Of a DNA stretch of 64,000 nucleotides, positions 1 to 12,920 are shown piece after piece; positions within the stretch are counted from its first letter, which is position 1; every line of letters starts with the position of its first letter. The notes below the pieces were generated by a model, which worked only from the letters and a program-made list of their open reading frames with translations, was not told the origin of the DNA and searched no databases. Source of the stretch: Ailurus styani (Eukaryota > Chordata > Mammalia > Carnivora > Ailuridae); contig LNAC01000339.1 in assembly GCA_002007465.1 (NCBI GenBank), positions 1,713,276 to 1,777,275 of the forward strand, given 5' to 3'. A program made the translations under genes and the position numbers.

Positions 1-1652
1 CTCTTTGGCTCCTTAATAAGGAAGTGACTACTGCAAGCTTACATAGCTAATAATGGGCAGAGTCAGGATAAAGTTCTATCTAATGGGTGCTATCTTTTTT
101 TTCCTGAGACATAAATCAGGGTAGTCACCCAAAGAAATAGAAGTAAGCAAGCTTGCTTATGAAATAATAGGATGTCATAAGAATCATGATCCTCAGAAGA
201 AGACCAAGCTAAGCCTAAAAGTAGAGAGAGATAGAGACAGGAGAGCATTACTTGATTCACATAAATTGCAGGAGTGTCAAGGTTGGAGGTGGCCCTCTCT
301 GGAACACTAGAGCCAGGACTGTCTCCTGTATCTCTGATTTCTTGCCATGTGTCAGAATCCCCAATTCAGACTCTTCTAAGGAATCAATTTAAGACATAGC
401 TTTGCAGCTCATTGGCCAAGTACTATTTTTTTTCTTTTTTTAAAGCTTTTGGTTAAGAGGTTTACATTTACAGTCTGCATGTGGGGTTTTCATTTTGCTT
501 TCATAGCAATACAATATTTCAGTGATTATGTCATCGCAAAGCACTGTTTCAACATCTTTATTTCATCTTTATTATAATGTCTTTGTTTTGCAAATACAAG
601 AAACAGTTATACATGACATAAAGTCTCAGGACCCTGCTTCATCTTCAAAGACTAATGTAAATTTTGTTAGGCCACAGTTAAAGATTTAGGCTCAGAGAAT
701 CATCCAGAAGTGAGTTAAGAGGGCAATGTGAGGTTTACAGTGGAACAGAGGTGGCCATATGAGGCTCTAAAACCTCACAGTCTATTAACACTGTAGCAAG
801 ATGACCAGAGAAGAAAGTAGTTCTTTCTTGATGTTGCCATAAAGGGTGAGTTGTAGGCTGGGTTTGATGTTAATCTGGCAACTTTCTTTTTATAAATCAG
901 TAGATGTGGTAACGGCCAACATGCTGGGTGGCAGATTTTGAATTTATTAATGGTAGTAATTTCCTCCAAGAATAGACTGAGGAGGATTTGCCTGGATCCA
1001 GAAGTAAATTTCTAAATATTAGCTTTTGTTCTATAAAAGACATTAGGGTACATTTTGAATTTTTTTCCCTGTAGCATCTATTTCTAATTAAATTGTGCTA
1101 TAGATCAGTTTCAGAAAGCCTGGGAATATCTTCTGACTTCAGAGTTCTAGTCTCCTCCCTAAACTTGGTTCTTGGTCACAAACCACAGATTCTGACTCCA
1201 AGCACACAGAGCATATGTGAAAAGGATATCAAGGGCTCATGGGGTCCATACGAAGCTGGAAGGCCAGGTCTGGAAGATAGACAGGGCCCAGGCTATTCTG
1301 GATTCTGAGCATCAGACCACACTGCTAAGGTCATGCTGCAAGACAGTTCACTGCATGCGGCTGGGAGGAATCCTCCATCTCAGAGCTCCCTTGTTTGTGT
1401 CACTCTCTCAGGTCTCAGAGTCCTGGGTGCAAACCTGGCTGCTTTAACTTAGGGCTCTTACCCCCTGGCTATCTCAAGAGGTCACCAGAAGAAGAATCAG
1501 GCACCTGCAGCATCTTCTTTTGAGGTAGGAGGTGATAGTGGGAAGTTAAGTGCTTCAAACTTGAGGTATTAAGAAGAACAGGTAGGGGTTCATTGTTACC
1601 ATCGAATTCATTTTTAGAAACACTGTGACAGTAACACTATATCTTTTAAGCC

Positions 1653-1683
1653 CTGTGTGTGTGTGTGCATGTATGTGTGTGCC
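1653..1683. repeat. (GT)n short microsatellite
   Basis: GTGTGTGTGTGCATGTATGT, an interrupted dinucleotide repeat. Confidence 0.8.
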
Positions 1684-1754
1684 TGTTACTTAATGAGTTG
1701 GAGTGGAAAGGAGACTGAAGGACAAGAAGCCGAAGAGATCCACAAAACAAAAAG

Positions 1755-1890
1755 ACATATTTCCTGAATACCTGCTCTGTGCCAGTACTTGAGAATTACC
1801 GCGTTAAGCCCTTTAAGATACTATCTAGTTTGATCTTCACAACATTTTATCAGAGTGGTGTTATTCATCCCTGTTTTTCAGTTGCACATT
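1755..1890 (-). repeat. MIR fragment
   Basis: CTGCTCTGTGCCAGTACTTG ... TTATTCATCCCTGTTTTTCA is diverged antisense MIR. Confidence 0.55.
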
Positions 1891-3029
1891 CTAAGATTCC
1901 AAGGATTATACAGTTCTCCCCATTATACCCCTAGAAATTGGTAGAAATGAGGCTTTTTGTGCTATAATGTTTTGTTTCATATTGGTTGTCTCTTTTATTG
2001 GTTTACTAAAACACTGTCCTATTACTTCATTGAAATTGTACAAAAAAGAACAGCTTGAATGAGAACAGTCAAAAAAAAAATCACACAAATCGGCTAGGTC
2101 AGATAATCACAGGGATTAAAGTTCCCTGCAGAATCTTATTGATCCATTAATTGATTGGCCTTCTTAGGAACTTGGGTTTCTGGAGAATACTGCTCAAATC
2201 CTTGTAGAAAGTGAGAATTTTCACTTGTTCTGCACTCTTCAAAGTTCCATTCACCACGATACCTACAATGTAGGAGGTGTTTTCTGTAAAAGTGTCACAT
2301 CATTTTCATCCAGTGGTGTTTTCAGGCTTAGAACACTCACATGCAGTGATAAAGTTTTACTAGGCAAACATTTTCCAGCTAGTACAATTCACAAATATTA
2401 TTCTTTTCACCAAACTATTTATAAAACAAATAAAACTGTTTATTGAGTTCTCTTTGCTTAGTGGGAAAGTGTTTGACTATAGTCAAAATTAGAAAATTTG
2501 TTTTGACAGTTTTAAAACTTGCAGCATGATATAGTGCAATTGGGAGTCTTGCAAATCTGCTTTCATCTTTTTTTCTTATAATCGTGGAGAAGAGAAAGAG
2601 CCCTAGCAAATGAACTTCAGTGTACTCACAGGTACTCTCTCACAAGGAATTCAGGCATTTTATTATCTAGCACCCTCTCCCCCAGATGAAAAAGCTTCAG
2701 ATTCCTTAGTTTAATCCTTAAGATCCTGAATTTGGTCTCACTTACTACTCATTTTCTACCTCTCCCCCAGCATCTTTACCTTCAGTCATCAAGATCAATC
2801 GACAGTTCCTAGGATGATTCACACAATTTCCCGTTCAACAGTAGGAACTCTGTCTCTCAGAACTCTCCAGAAGTATCTGCTGTTTTAGAGGGCAATGCTT
2901 CCCTGATCCTGAAGACAGATTTCAATGCCTTACTCTCTACTCCATAGTCTCTGTGTATACCTTAATTACTTAATTATGCATAGTTGTATTTACAATTGTC
3001 ATAATATTTATTACAGCAGTGGAGATGAT

Positions 3030-3260
3030 TGTCCACAGTAGACAAATGCTTACTTTAGAGGAGGCACAGTGCTAAGCATTTCACAGACATCATCTCATTT
3101 CATTCTGTCAACAACACTCTGAAAAGATACTGCTATCTCCTTTTTCAGAGGAGGAAAGCAGTTTTGAGATGTTAAGTAACCTTCCCAGATCACATAGTTA
3201 ACAAAAAGCAGAGCTGACTTTCAAAGCCAGATTTGTCTGATTTTATAGCCTCTGTAATAA
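3030..3260 (-). repeat. MIR
   Basis: GCACAGTGCTAAGCATTTCA, ATCTCCTTTTTCAGAGGAGG and 'CCCAGATCACATAGTTAAC' follow the antisense MIR order. Confidence 0.75.
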
Positions 3261-4189
3261 ATGACTAAACTGTATGCCCTCCCTCTTGTTAATATTCATT
3301 TATTTGTCTGAATCAATGTACACTGTAAAGTACTTTAGAACAGAGACTTTGCCTTATTAGTCTATAAATTTTCCTGGCCCATAGCAGCCACTCAGTAAGT
3401 GATTATGGGACAAATGGAAAAAATGAAGTTGTAATGAGGTGAAAAAGATACTCGATTTGGAATCAGAAAATTGATGTACAAATCCTGGCCTTTAAAGTTT
3501 TACAAATATTACATGGACTTAATCTTCACATAAATTCTTCAAGGTGGATATCTATCGCTTTATTTTATTTTACTTTACTTTTTTTCACTTGCTGGGGAAG
3601 CAACTTGCTTTAAGGTCCAGAGTTTGCAAATGGTTGAGCAAATCAAACCCAAGTATTTTTGATGCCAGAGCCACCAAATAGCCGTGTCTAATGAATATTG
3701 TGTACTATTTATGCAGTCCAACTTGTGAGCATTTTAGAAAACATACCTTTCCATTATGTGTTACTTTTATTGTTTCCATGTTGTTAAGTAATAACAATCC
3801 TTAGAAGGATTAAAAACTACCTTCAGGATAGACAAGAATGGGAGACACAACATTGTTTTTGTAATGGAAGAGAGAAGTTAATTAGAAGCATTAGAAACAG
3901 CTACTTTAATGTCTGGTGTCCAAAGCAGAGAAAAACAAAAAAGGATATTTAAGAAGGTGCCCTGGGGATAAAAATGAAACAATGAGGAATTTTAGCAACA
4001 ATAGGGAAACAGTAAAAATAGCAAAGGGGAAAACAACGCTTCAAAAGATGCTCAAAATTTTCAGTATAATTATTTTGCCCTCAGTTGTTGTGAGAGATGA
4101 TATAATATATTGCCTTCAGAATGATGAAACCTAACTGCAAATCCAGAGTGAGGGCGGCCTTCAGAGTTGGTTAATCCCGAATTTAACAT

Positions 4190-4770
4190 CATCATCAAGG
4201 ACCAAGACTTGTCCTGTTTTTTGCAGTCTGCAGTGTTGGCCTCATCCTGTTGATGGCTTATTCTCCTCAGGTTTTAGGATGGTCAGTAGTACAGCATTCT
4301 TCCTTCCCTTCCTCCTCCCTTCAGTCCACAGATTCACTTTCCACAGTTTCAGTCAACCATGGGCCAGAAGCAGATGATCCTCCTTCTGATGTATTGTCAG
4401 GAGGTCAGTGGTAGCCTAATGCTTAGGTCACAATGCTCACATCCTTGACCTCGCTTCATCTCATCATGTAGGCATTTTCTCACCTCACATCATCACAAGA
4501 AGAAGGAGGAGTACAGTACAATAAGATACTGTGAGACAGAGAGACCACATTGACATAACTTTTATTATAGTATGTTATTATAATTATTACATTTCATTAT
4601 TAGTTATTGTTGTTAATCTCTTACTGTACCTAATTTATAAATTAAACTATCATAGGTATGTATAAATAGGGGAAAACATAGTACATATGGGGTTTGGTAT
4701 TATCTGTGGTTTCAGGTATTCACTGGGTGTCTTGGAATGTATCCCGTGTTTCTTATTGGAGACTAGTGTA
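4190..4770. mobile_element. Probable Tigger-type (TcMar) DNA transposon relic
   Basis: The segment with TTTTATTATAGTATGTTATT, a 'TTATTGTTGTTAATCTCTTA' run and TTTGGTATTATCTGTGGTTT followed by TTCACTGGGTGTCTTGGAA resembles the 3' part of a common Tigger-derived mammalian repeat. No intact transposase frame is present. Confidence 0.5.
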
Positions 4771-5123
4771 TATGCTTTCTAGTTCGCTTCTAGCAGGAGT
4801 AAGAAGCTGTGTTTTTCTATGGCTTACTCCTAAAAATGTAGAAACCTTTCCCCAAATATCCTCAGGGCACTTCCTCTTGGATCTCATTGCCTGGTAGGGG
4901 GGGGTCACATCATCATCCCAGATCCGGACACATTCTAGTATATAGTGATGAGGTCAGCTCTGGAGTACCTAGACTCCAATAAAAATACATGTACTGATGA
5001 TAAGGGGAGATGGAAGAATGGATGTTGGGTAGGCAGCCAACAGTAGACACTACAGTGATGAGACCAATGAGGTTTAATTGAAAGAATATATGTGAAAGGC
5101 CCTCAAAAAGTATAAAACCCTAA

Positions 5124-5316
5124 GAGTGTCTAGGTGACTCATTCATTTAAGTGTCCAACTCTTGATTTCGACTCAGGTCATGATCTCAGGTTTGTGAGAC
5201 TGAGCCCTGCATTGGCTCCATGCTGAGTGTGGAGCCTGCTCAAGATTTTCTCTCTTCTTCTCCCTCTGCCCCTTCCTCCCAGCTCACACACGCACATGTA
5301 CTCTCTCTCCCTCCCC
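5124..5316 (+). mobile_element. CAN-SINE, old
   Basis: Diverged sense copy (TCTAGGTGACTCATTC head, 'GACTCAGGTCATGATCTCAG' box, CT-rich 3' part). Its tail has been replaced by an AT/ATGT microsatellite. Flanks TAAAACCCTAAG and TAAAGCCCTAG look like an old target duplication. Confidence 0.88.
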
Positions 5317-5395
5317 CATATATATATATGTATATATACATGTATACATACATGTATACACATGTATATATACATATATATACATGTATATGTAA
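5317..5395. repeat. AT/ATGTATAC-rich microsatellite
   Basis: Alternating TATATATG/TATACATG units in the former SINE tail. Open frames on both strands here simply translate this simple repeat. Confidence 0.9.
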
Positions 5396-5407
5396 AGCCC
5401 TAGACTT

Positions 5408-5722
5408 GCATTGTCCATTGTGGTAACCACTAGCAACATGTGGTTACTGGACACTTGAAATGTGGTGATTCCAAGTTGAGAGTGTAAAATACATATCAGA
5501 TTTTGAACATTATGTACAAAAAAAGTAAAATATTTCAATAATTTTTTATTGATTACATATCAAAATAGTATTTCAGATCTATTTGGTAAATTAAAATATA
5601 TTACTAACATCAATTCTACATGTTTCTTTGCTTATTTTAAATGTAGTTACTGTAAGCCTTAAAAGCATACATGTGGCTCTGGTTTGTGGCTTGAATTATA
5701 TTTCTTTTGGACAGAGCTGCAT
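5408..5722. mobile_element. hAT-Charlie nonautonomous DNA transposon (MER5-like) relic
   Basis: Starts CATTGTCCATTGTGGTAACC and ends TTCTTTTGGACAGAGCTG. The ends are roughly inverted ('TTGTCCA...TTGGACAG'), and both contain the ACATGTGG motif typical of MER5-type elements. Family assignment is from memory. Confidence 0.7.
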
Positions 5723-7003
5723 TAGGCCATTTACTTTCCAATTGTTTCAGCTGGAGAAACTATTTCAAAAAGTCTCTTTATAGAAGCAGACAAAAACAGA
5801 ACTGCTCTGGTCGAGTGGGGTCGGGAACTGGAAATGCCAATAACATCTATTCACCAATTCCTGAAAAAACATTTATGAAAATACTTACAACAAATACAGA
5901 TTTTAAAATGGAATCAATAAAAGTCCCTATAATAATTTTATAATTACTGCCTTAAGATCTTCCCTAGGAAGCTAAATAGTGCAGTGAAAATGCCTTCATG
6001 GAACTCACACCTCAAAGAGACAGGGAGCTGATGGGTTCAGTTGTTGGGATTTGGTTTTCTTCTCCGGGGAACCTATAGTCTTCACAGGAGTTTTGCTTCC
6101 GAGTCATGGGAAAATTGATTTCTTCCCCATGTTTGCTTTCCTCTGGTTCCGATTAGTTACTGTGCTGTTGGACCAAATGGTAAGAATCCAGCTAAACCAA
6201 CAGATGAGACAAAAGCAGCCTAAGGAGGCAAAACATGGAGGAGGAACAGGTTACAAGTTTCCATTTTCCCACATCCCATGTAATGTGAATTCAGTCTTCT
6301 TTAAACTTTCCTCAAACCTGGTACAAAATTGTAAGTGCTTACTGTACTTTAAGTGACTTTGTAAAGTTTAACTTTCTGAAAACAAAAAGCACAATCTTTT
6401 CAGAAGAACAATTTGAAAAATAAAGTTTATCATTTATAATGTAAATAACACATGGCACTTGATAGTTTTCACCTGCCACATACATGGTGCATGAAAAGAA
6501 GGCAAGATCATGAAGGTGTATTACAAGGCTGCTACGGAAATCTCAAGGAATAATGGGGTTAAAAAGGGAGCTGTGTCTCTGTGGACATAACAAATTACCA
6601 TTCTGTGGTGTCACGGCCACATTCTTCCTAATTAGAACCTATGTACTTAGGAGGCAACAACAAGGGGATCTTTTTTAAGTTTCCTTTTTATACTTAAATC
6701 TGAAGAATAACCAAAAAAAAAAACACCACCCAATATTTATATAGCACTTACTATAAGTCAATAAGTCTGAGTATTTTTATATACCTTCATACCTGTTAAT
6801 GCAGCAGAGCAGTGAGCTGAGTGGGATGCAGGAATCGATAATCTTCAGTGCTGCTACTTGGTAGACTCAGAAGGAAAAAGGGTCAGCAGAAATGTTTGGT
6901 TGCAGCTTTTTCACACAAGCAGTAAAAATGCAGGTTAAACTCAGTTAACACGGTTCTCTATAGAAAGGTTGAGGCTGACCATCCTGTCATGATTGGGAAA
7001 TCA
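5723..7003. other. Intron with no recognised feature
   Basis: AT-rich DNA. The 101-codon frame at 6051-6356 has no familiar domain, and I see no convincing splice or repeat signal. Confidence 0.5.
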
Positions 7004-7018
7004 CAAAATGTTCTTTTT

Positions 7019-7215
7019 TTTTTTATAAAGATTTTATTTATTTATTTCACAGCGGGAGAGAGATCACAAGGAGGCAGAGAGGCAGGCAGAGAGAGAGGGG
7101 GAAGCAGGCTCCCCGCTGAGCAGGGAGCCCGATGCGGGCCTCGATCCCAGGACCCTGAGATCATGACCTGAGCCGAAAGCAGAGGCTTTAACCCACTGAG
7201 CCACCCAGGCGCCCT
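7019..7215 (-). mobile_element. CAN-SINE (tRNA-derived), young
   Basis: Reads antisense: T-rich tail, AAAGATTTTATTTATTTATT, GA-rich segment, and a head ending CCACCCAGGCGCCC. It is flanked by a perfect 15-bp target-site duplication, CAAAATGTTCTTTTT, at 7004-7018 and 7216-7230. The perfect duplication indicates a recent insertion in intron 1. Confidence 0.96.
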
Positions 7216-8047
7216 CAAAATGTTCTTTTTAATGTCAAAGAAGAGATGATGCCAATTGACACCTTAAGCCCCTCCCGTTGTGGATCTAGCACTGCACAAT
7301 TACTTAGGCCCTGTTTACAGTCAACACTGCAAGAGTTAACTATAAAGAAAGCTGGTAAATTTTATGAGGATGTGTTTTGTATTGGGGAAAAAGGAAAATG
7401 AGTTAAATGTAATGTTAGGAAGTTCCTATGCTGACCCAGACTAGAAGCCTAACACTGGCAGAAAATTTTACAAGTAAATTAAACTACTATTGCTGTGTTA
7501 TCTGTTAGACTCTGAAGGGTATTTTAAATACTTATTATAATATATATATAAGGTGCAGTCTCATATTTGTGGGAAAGAATTCTATAATGAAGAAGCACTA
7601 GAATCCTATGTAACATTTTTATAATAAGAAAAGAAATTTGACTTACTATGTATTATAAACTGATAGCAAATAGCTTTATTAAAGAGTGTGTTGATATGCA
7701 TGTCTTATTTTGGTTTTGGCTTGAGGAATATTTCGGGAAAAATTGTCATTAAATACACAACAAGAATTCTTCCCTTCTTATAGATTCAGTGTGTTTTATT
7801 TTAAATATTTGCTTCTCCTACTGATTCCGTAGCCCAGCTCTCCAGCTTCTTCCAGGTAACTGCTATAACTCCAACATTCTACTTAAAACCATGAGTGATA
7901 AGAAGATGTTCTTGAAGTCCATTAGTACCTAAATTGAAGCCGTTATCCTGGCTAGTTGTAGTAACAGAAACAACAACAACAACAAAAAGACTTGAATAGG
8001 GATAAATATTGGTAGATTTTTACATTAGATAAAAATTCTAAAATCTG

Positions 8048-8249
8048 GGGCGCCTGGGTGGCTCAGTGGGTTAAAGCCTCTGCCTTCGGCTCAGGTCATG
8101 ATCTCAGGGTCCTGGGATCGAGGCCCACATCGGGCTCCCTCCTCAGCGGGGAGCCTGCTTCCCCCTCTCTCTCTGCCTGCCTCTCTGCCTTCTTGTGATC
8201 TCTCCCTCTGTGTGTCAAATAAATAAATAAATAATCTTTTAAAAAAAAA
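8048..8249 (+). mobile_element. CAN-SINE, young
   Basis: Sense copy starting GGGGCGCCTGGGTGGCTCAG, with the 'CTGCCTTCGGCTCAGG' box, a CT-rich region and an AAATAAATAAATAA tail. An 11-bp target-site duplication, TCTAAAATCTG, lies at 8037-8047 and 8250-8260. Confidence 0.96.
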
Positions 8250-8284
8250 TCTAAAATCTGATACTCCCAAATGGGAGGGGGTAC

Positions 8285-9440
8285 TCTTTCTACCATTCAT
8301 TCATTGGTTAATTCAAAAATATTTATAAATCTACAATGTCATATATTCTGTGCTAGGTACTTCCTCAGATACACCTAGAAGGACCAAAATAATCCCTACT
8401 CTTGTAAGAATGTTTATCTATGAAGAGAGACTGACCTTAAAAACAAGCAAACTTATAAAATGTTTAGGGGTGATAAAGGAAGTAAAGAATTTGGGGAGCC
8501 TATATTAAAACTTACCCACTAGGTTTTTGGCAAGGGAAACACCAGATAAATTGACATTTCAAGTCTACATAAAAAATAAGTTGGAATTAGTCAAGTAGAG
8601 AAGGGAATAAGAGTTATAAAACCTAGGGATCCACATTTGTAGAAGTTTAGAGGCAAGACGAATGTTTAAAGAACTCAGAGAAGTTCAAAGTGATTGGAAT
8701 ATAGATGTGAGGGTAGAGTGGTGAGAATTTAGGCTAGTGAGCTCAGCAGCGTGATGAGCCTTGAACGCTCATTTAAAGGCTTTATTCAGGACAATAAGAA
8801 GCCATTGAACTTTTCAAAATAGAATAACACAGTAAAATTTCCGTTTGAAGGGCATTTGTACGCAGCATGGAGGGGATCACAATGGAGGGTAAAAAATCAT
8901 GTAGTAGACTATTGTGGTAGTTCAGACAAGAGATGGTGGTTGTCTGGGTTTAGGGTCAATGGGAATGGAGATGAGAGAAATGATAGATTAAAAATGTATT
9001 AGATTAAAAAATGGATGATGAGGCAGGATGGGGAGAGAAACACAGAAGAGAGAGACAGAGAGAAATGAATCGAGATGAATCAAGGGTAACTCTTAGGTTT
9101 CTGTTTTAGAGAGCTGGGTTCACTGAAATAGGGAAGATTGGTGGAGAAGCAGCTTTGAAGAAGATAATGTCAGTTCTGAGCCTGTTGAATGTGAGGTGAG
9201 ATATCTAGGCAGAGCTGTGCAGCCAAATTAATCAGTCTGGAGCTCAGAGAAGAGGTATAGCCTATAGTGTAAAGATGGATTTTGAAGTCATTAGGGTAGA
9301 AGAGGTCACACACTGAGTTTATGTACAGCAAGAAGGGGAGGCAACCTCCCATTATTTAAGATAGGACCTCCAAATGCTGACATTTTCAGGATGGGTAGAG
9401 AAACAGGATCCATAAAAAGACTGCAAAGGATCACCCAGAG
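8285..9440. mobile_element. L2-like ancient LINE/interspersed repeat relic
   Basis: Begins with an ATTCATTCATTGG / 'TGTGCTAGGTACTTCCTCAG' segment. It continues with motifs such as AATAAGAAGCCATTGAAC, TATTGTGGTAGTTCAGACAAG and CAAGGGTAACTCTTAGGTTT. These recur in mammalian L2-associated relics. No reading frame survives, and the exact subfamily is uncertain. Confidence 0.6.
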
Positions 9441-9680
9441 AGGTAGCAGGGAAATTAGTAAGAAACTGAAATCAAATGGCAACTTGAATATTTGGAAATA
9501 TTTGGGAAATGGCAACCTGTACATTTGGCAACCTGTATCTTAGGGAAGAGAATGTTTCAAGAAAGACTTGTAAATGTCTAGTGGATTTTGAAACCTTATT
9601 GGTGGCCTTGGGAAGAGTGCTTCTTAAGGATTTGTGGGCACTCAGGCCACGCTGTAGTAGGTTTAAGAATAAATTTGAAG

Positions 9681-9888
9681 GGCACCTGGGTGGCTCAGCG
9701 GGTTAAAGCCGCTGCCTTCGGCTCAGGTCATGATCCCAGGGTCCTGGGATCGAGGCCCACGTCGGGCTCTCTGCTCAGCAGGGAGCCTGCTTCCTCCTCT
9801 CTCCTCTCTCTCTGTCTGCCTCTCTGCCTACTTGTAATCTCTCTCTCTGTGTCAAATGAATAAATAAAATCTTTAAAAAAAAAAAAAA
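9681..9888 (+). mobile_element. CAN-SINE, young
   Basis: Full sense copy with head GGCACCTGGGTGGCTCAG and a long A tail. A perfect 16-bp target-site duplication, AAGAATAAATTTGAAG, lies at 9665-9680 and 9889-9904. Confidence 0.96.
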
Positions 9889-11234
9889 AAGAATAAATTT
9901 GAAGATAAGGAAGATAGACAACTCTTTTGAGAATTCAACTATAACTTGTGGAGCTTTATAGGTAGGGAGGTGAGAATTCTGCAGAAGGTTTTATTTTCTC
10001 AAGGTAGGAGAAATTTAGATATGTTATTATGATACTGGCGAAAAGCCAAAAGTTAAAGTTGAAAGAAGGCAATAATTGAAAAAAATAAGGCCTTTGACAT
10101 TCATGATGGATAAGATCCAGGGTGCAGATACAGCATTAGGTAGGAGATGGGTCACCTCTTCTGTTTGAACAAGAGTCAAGGAGGAATGGTCAGCTACAGA
10201 CGCTGAACTTGGTGGTGAGAAGGTGAGAGGCCCTTAAACAGCCTGTTTTCTCTGCGAGATGTAGGAGAGTGGAGATTGTGTGAGATAGCTACTGTGGTAA
10301 GAGAGAGAAAGAGAGATGACTAGGGAATGAGACACGGTCGGAAGGTTGGGGACCATGAATTGAGAGAAACCCCAATCTGCCCACCTTGACCCGGCATTCA
10401 TCCCAAGTAGAAGATGTGTCTATGTGGATCCCCCTATGAGATCCAGTCGTCCCACAGCATAGCTCCAGAAGAGTGTGTCATTTTGACATGAGATCAAGTT
10501 AAATAAGAATTTATCACATCGGGTTAGAACCATAATCAGCCTGCCTTGCACACAGGCTGTGACACAAGGAGGGATTCCTTGGCATGTGCTGACTGTACTG
10601 TCCATGAATCACAGAAGCCAGTAATTGGTCACCAAACATCACATTCCTTTTAATAAGCCATAATGAGTTGATGATTAAGTTAAATGTTTTGATCAATTAT
10701 AGAGTGTCGGACTACTTACCTATTGGTTGTTAAATTATGCACACATTGACTACCTAAGAATTCAAACAGACATGACCATGTGATGGTTCCAGGATGGATC
10801 GTGACACTAATTATTTGTCAATAAACTATTTAATAGGTTATTGTTTAAATCAAAGCTTCTAACTACTCCACATTTAATGCTTCTTTTGTAAGTGTGCATA
10901 ACACATTTGTTGTGGAGAATTTGGAAAACAAAAAAAATAGAGAAGAAAACAATAATTCCCACCTGGAGATGTTTTTAAAATTGGATTATACGTAATAAAC
11001 ATTTGTTTTTACTTTTAACATCCTGAATATTCACTTTATTAAATAAACGTCATTTTAAATGGCACCTTTGAAATACATATATATAATGCAAATCAATGGA
11101 TGTCCCATAATTTAAACTGTGCCCTGTGCCTTATTGTTGGTCTTTTCAGTTTTCCTAATTTTCTTGTGAGGTGAATATCTCTGCACACAGAACATAGCCC
11201 ACATCTCTGATTCCTTCTTTAACCATTTAGCTAC

Positions 11235-11400
11235 TCTTTAAAAAATTGTTTTTAGTATAGTTGACACACAATGTTACATTAGTTTCAGGTGTACAACATA
11301 GTGATTGGACGATTTATATAATATGTTGTGCTCACTACAAGTATAGCCACCATCTGTCAGCATACAACACCGTAATTGTCACTAACACTGTGGGTCTATG
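11235..11400 (-). mobile_element. L1 3'-end fragment
   Basis: TAGTATAGTTGACACACAAT, 'TTTCAGGTGTACAACATAG' and the following 'CACTACAAGTATAGCCACCATCTG' are the antisense 3' UTR of a mammalian L1. Confidence 0.8.
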
Positions 11401-11530
11401 AGTGGGTGATAGGATTCAGCATTCTGAGTTTAAATGAAACTGTATTTTGGCAGAAAAAAGAAAACTATCTTAATTCTAAATATTTTCAAGGATGAATGTT
11501 CTTTAAATCTTGACAAAGGCATATTTTCTA

Positions 11531-11729
11531 TTTTTTTTAAAGATTTTATTCATTTATTTGACACAGAGAGAGAGATTACAAGTAGGCAGAGAGGCAGGCA
11601 GAGAGAGAGGAGGAAGAAGGCTCCCTGTTGAGCAGGGAGCCCAATTCGGGGCTCGATCCCAGGACCCTGAGATCATGACCTGAGCCAAAGGCAGAGGCTT
11701 TAACCCACTGAGCCACCCAGGCACCCCTT
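11531..11729 (-). mobile_element. CAN-SINE, young
   Basis: Antisense copy between perfect 16-bp target-site duplications, AAAGGCATATTTTCTA, at 11515-11530 and 11730-11745. Confidence 0.96.
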
Positions 11730-12329
11730 AAAGGCATATTTTCTAGACATTCACTTGATACCAGAGATAAAAATGTGTGAAGTGTAATGAAGATAGCTCT
11801 TCTGACATGTATGTCACAAAGCTAATTTATCGTCTATAATCTAAGGAATAAATACTTTTATATAGTAGGTTTTTCCTTGCCCCTTTCAGCCAGAATTTGA
11901 ATACTTAGTTACTGACGTTTTTTGACTGTTCTAATAGAAAGGAATCTATCTAGGCATAGCATATGTAATGAGCTTTACTGAGCCAAATCACACAGAATTT
12001 ACAATTCATACCACTTGAAAGGAGATGGTAATTCTTATGTACTAAATAAAGTGGTGGCCGGCTGCAGGCTTCTTTGCCATTGGAAGGTCCCCTATGCAGC
12101 GATCAATTAATGGTTCTGCATTATCAAACACCTTGAAAGTTTAATTTTTTTCTTTTAAAAAAACATACTCTATTATTTAGTAATTTAAGGAAAGCAGACA
12201 TATAGATAATACATTCATTTCCCAGTATTCCTCAAGCATCCACTGATCTATCCCTGAACGTCAGATCATTCTCTTCTGGAAGCATATGCAATAGAGCAAT
12301 AGCCCGGGGCTTGGGAAGAGGTATACTTT

Positions 12330-12540
12330 GTATGTGGAATACTTTAATTATTCTCATCTCATTTTAATTTTTGCCACTGCATTACTAGATGGAGAAGATA
12401 TTTGGTAAGTGTGTATTAATCATGTTTTAGAGAAGGGAGAAATTAAGATCTGAAATTAGGTAGCCAATCTCCAGCCTCAACGCAGAGCTGAGTCAGATTT
12501 ATGGTAGGTCTCTAACTCTTGGTCAGTGTGTTTGCCAAAC
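12330..12540 (-). repeat. MIR
   Basis: A diverged antisense MIR: ATTCTCATCTCATTTTAATT, then TTTTAGAGAAGGGAGAAATT and CAACGCAGAGCTGAGTCAGA. Confidence 0.55.
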
Positions 12541-12819
12541 TCAACTACTTCTAAAAAAAATCTTCCCAAAAAGCTTTATGAATCTAGTCCCTTGTACTAT
12601 TCGTTTGCCCATTTTCTAACTTTGTAATTTTCCTCTCTATGTTTTCCAAAAGGTACATTTGGGGTTTTCCTGAAGAGGAATTTTGTCTTTTGTTTATAAC
12701 CTTTTAACTTTCAGTTTCTTTTCTTTTTCAAATTAAATCCTTCTTCTTTTCCAGCTTTGCCACAGAACTATATAAGAAAAAACTTAACCATAGACTACAT
12801 ATCTACATATGCAAGAGGC

Positions 12820-12920
12820 CTTCTGGGCCAGCCCTTTTGTTTCCTCGTGAGTTTACGAAAGCATAGAGAGTAAGTGGCTTGCCTAAAATCACACCTGGTG
12901 ACAGAGCCAGCAGTGACTGT
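12820..12920 (-). repeat. MIR core fragment
   Basis: AAGTGGCTTGCCTAAAATCA followed by ACAGAGCCAGCAGTGAC is the antisense MIR core. Confidence 0.65.

Noticed and set aside
5178..5538. Tyr/Ile/His-rich and Arg-rich frames
   Set aside because: Translations of the AT/ATGT microsatellite and SINE tail.
7019..7215. tRNA gene in the SINE head
   Set aside because: CAN-SINE heads derive from tRNA but have lost tRNA folding and anticodon function; all copies here are dispersed repeats with target-site duplications.
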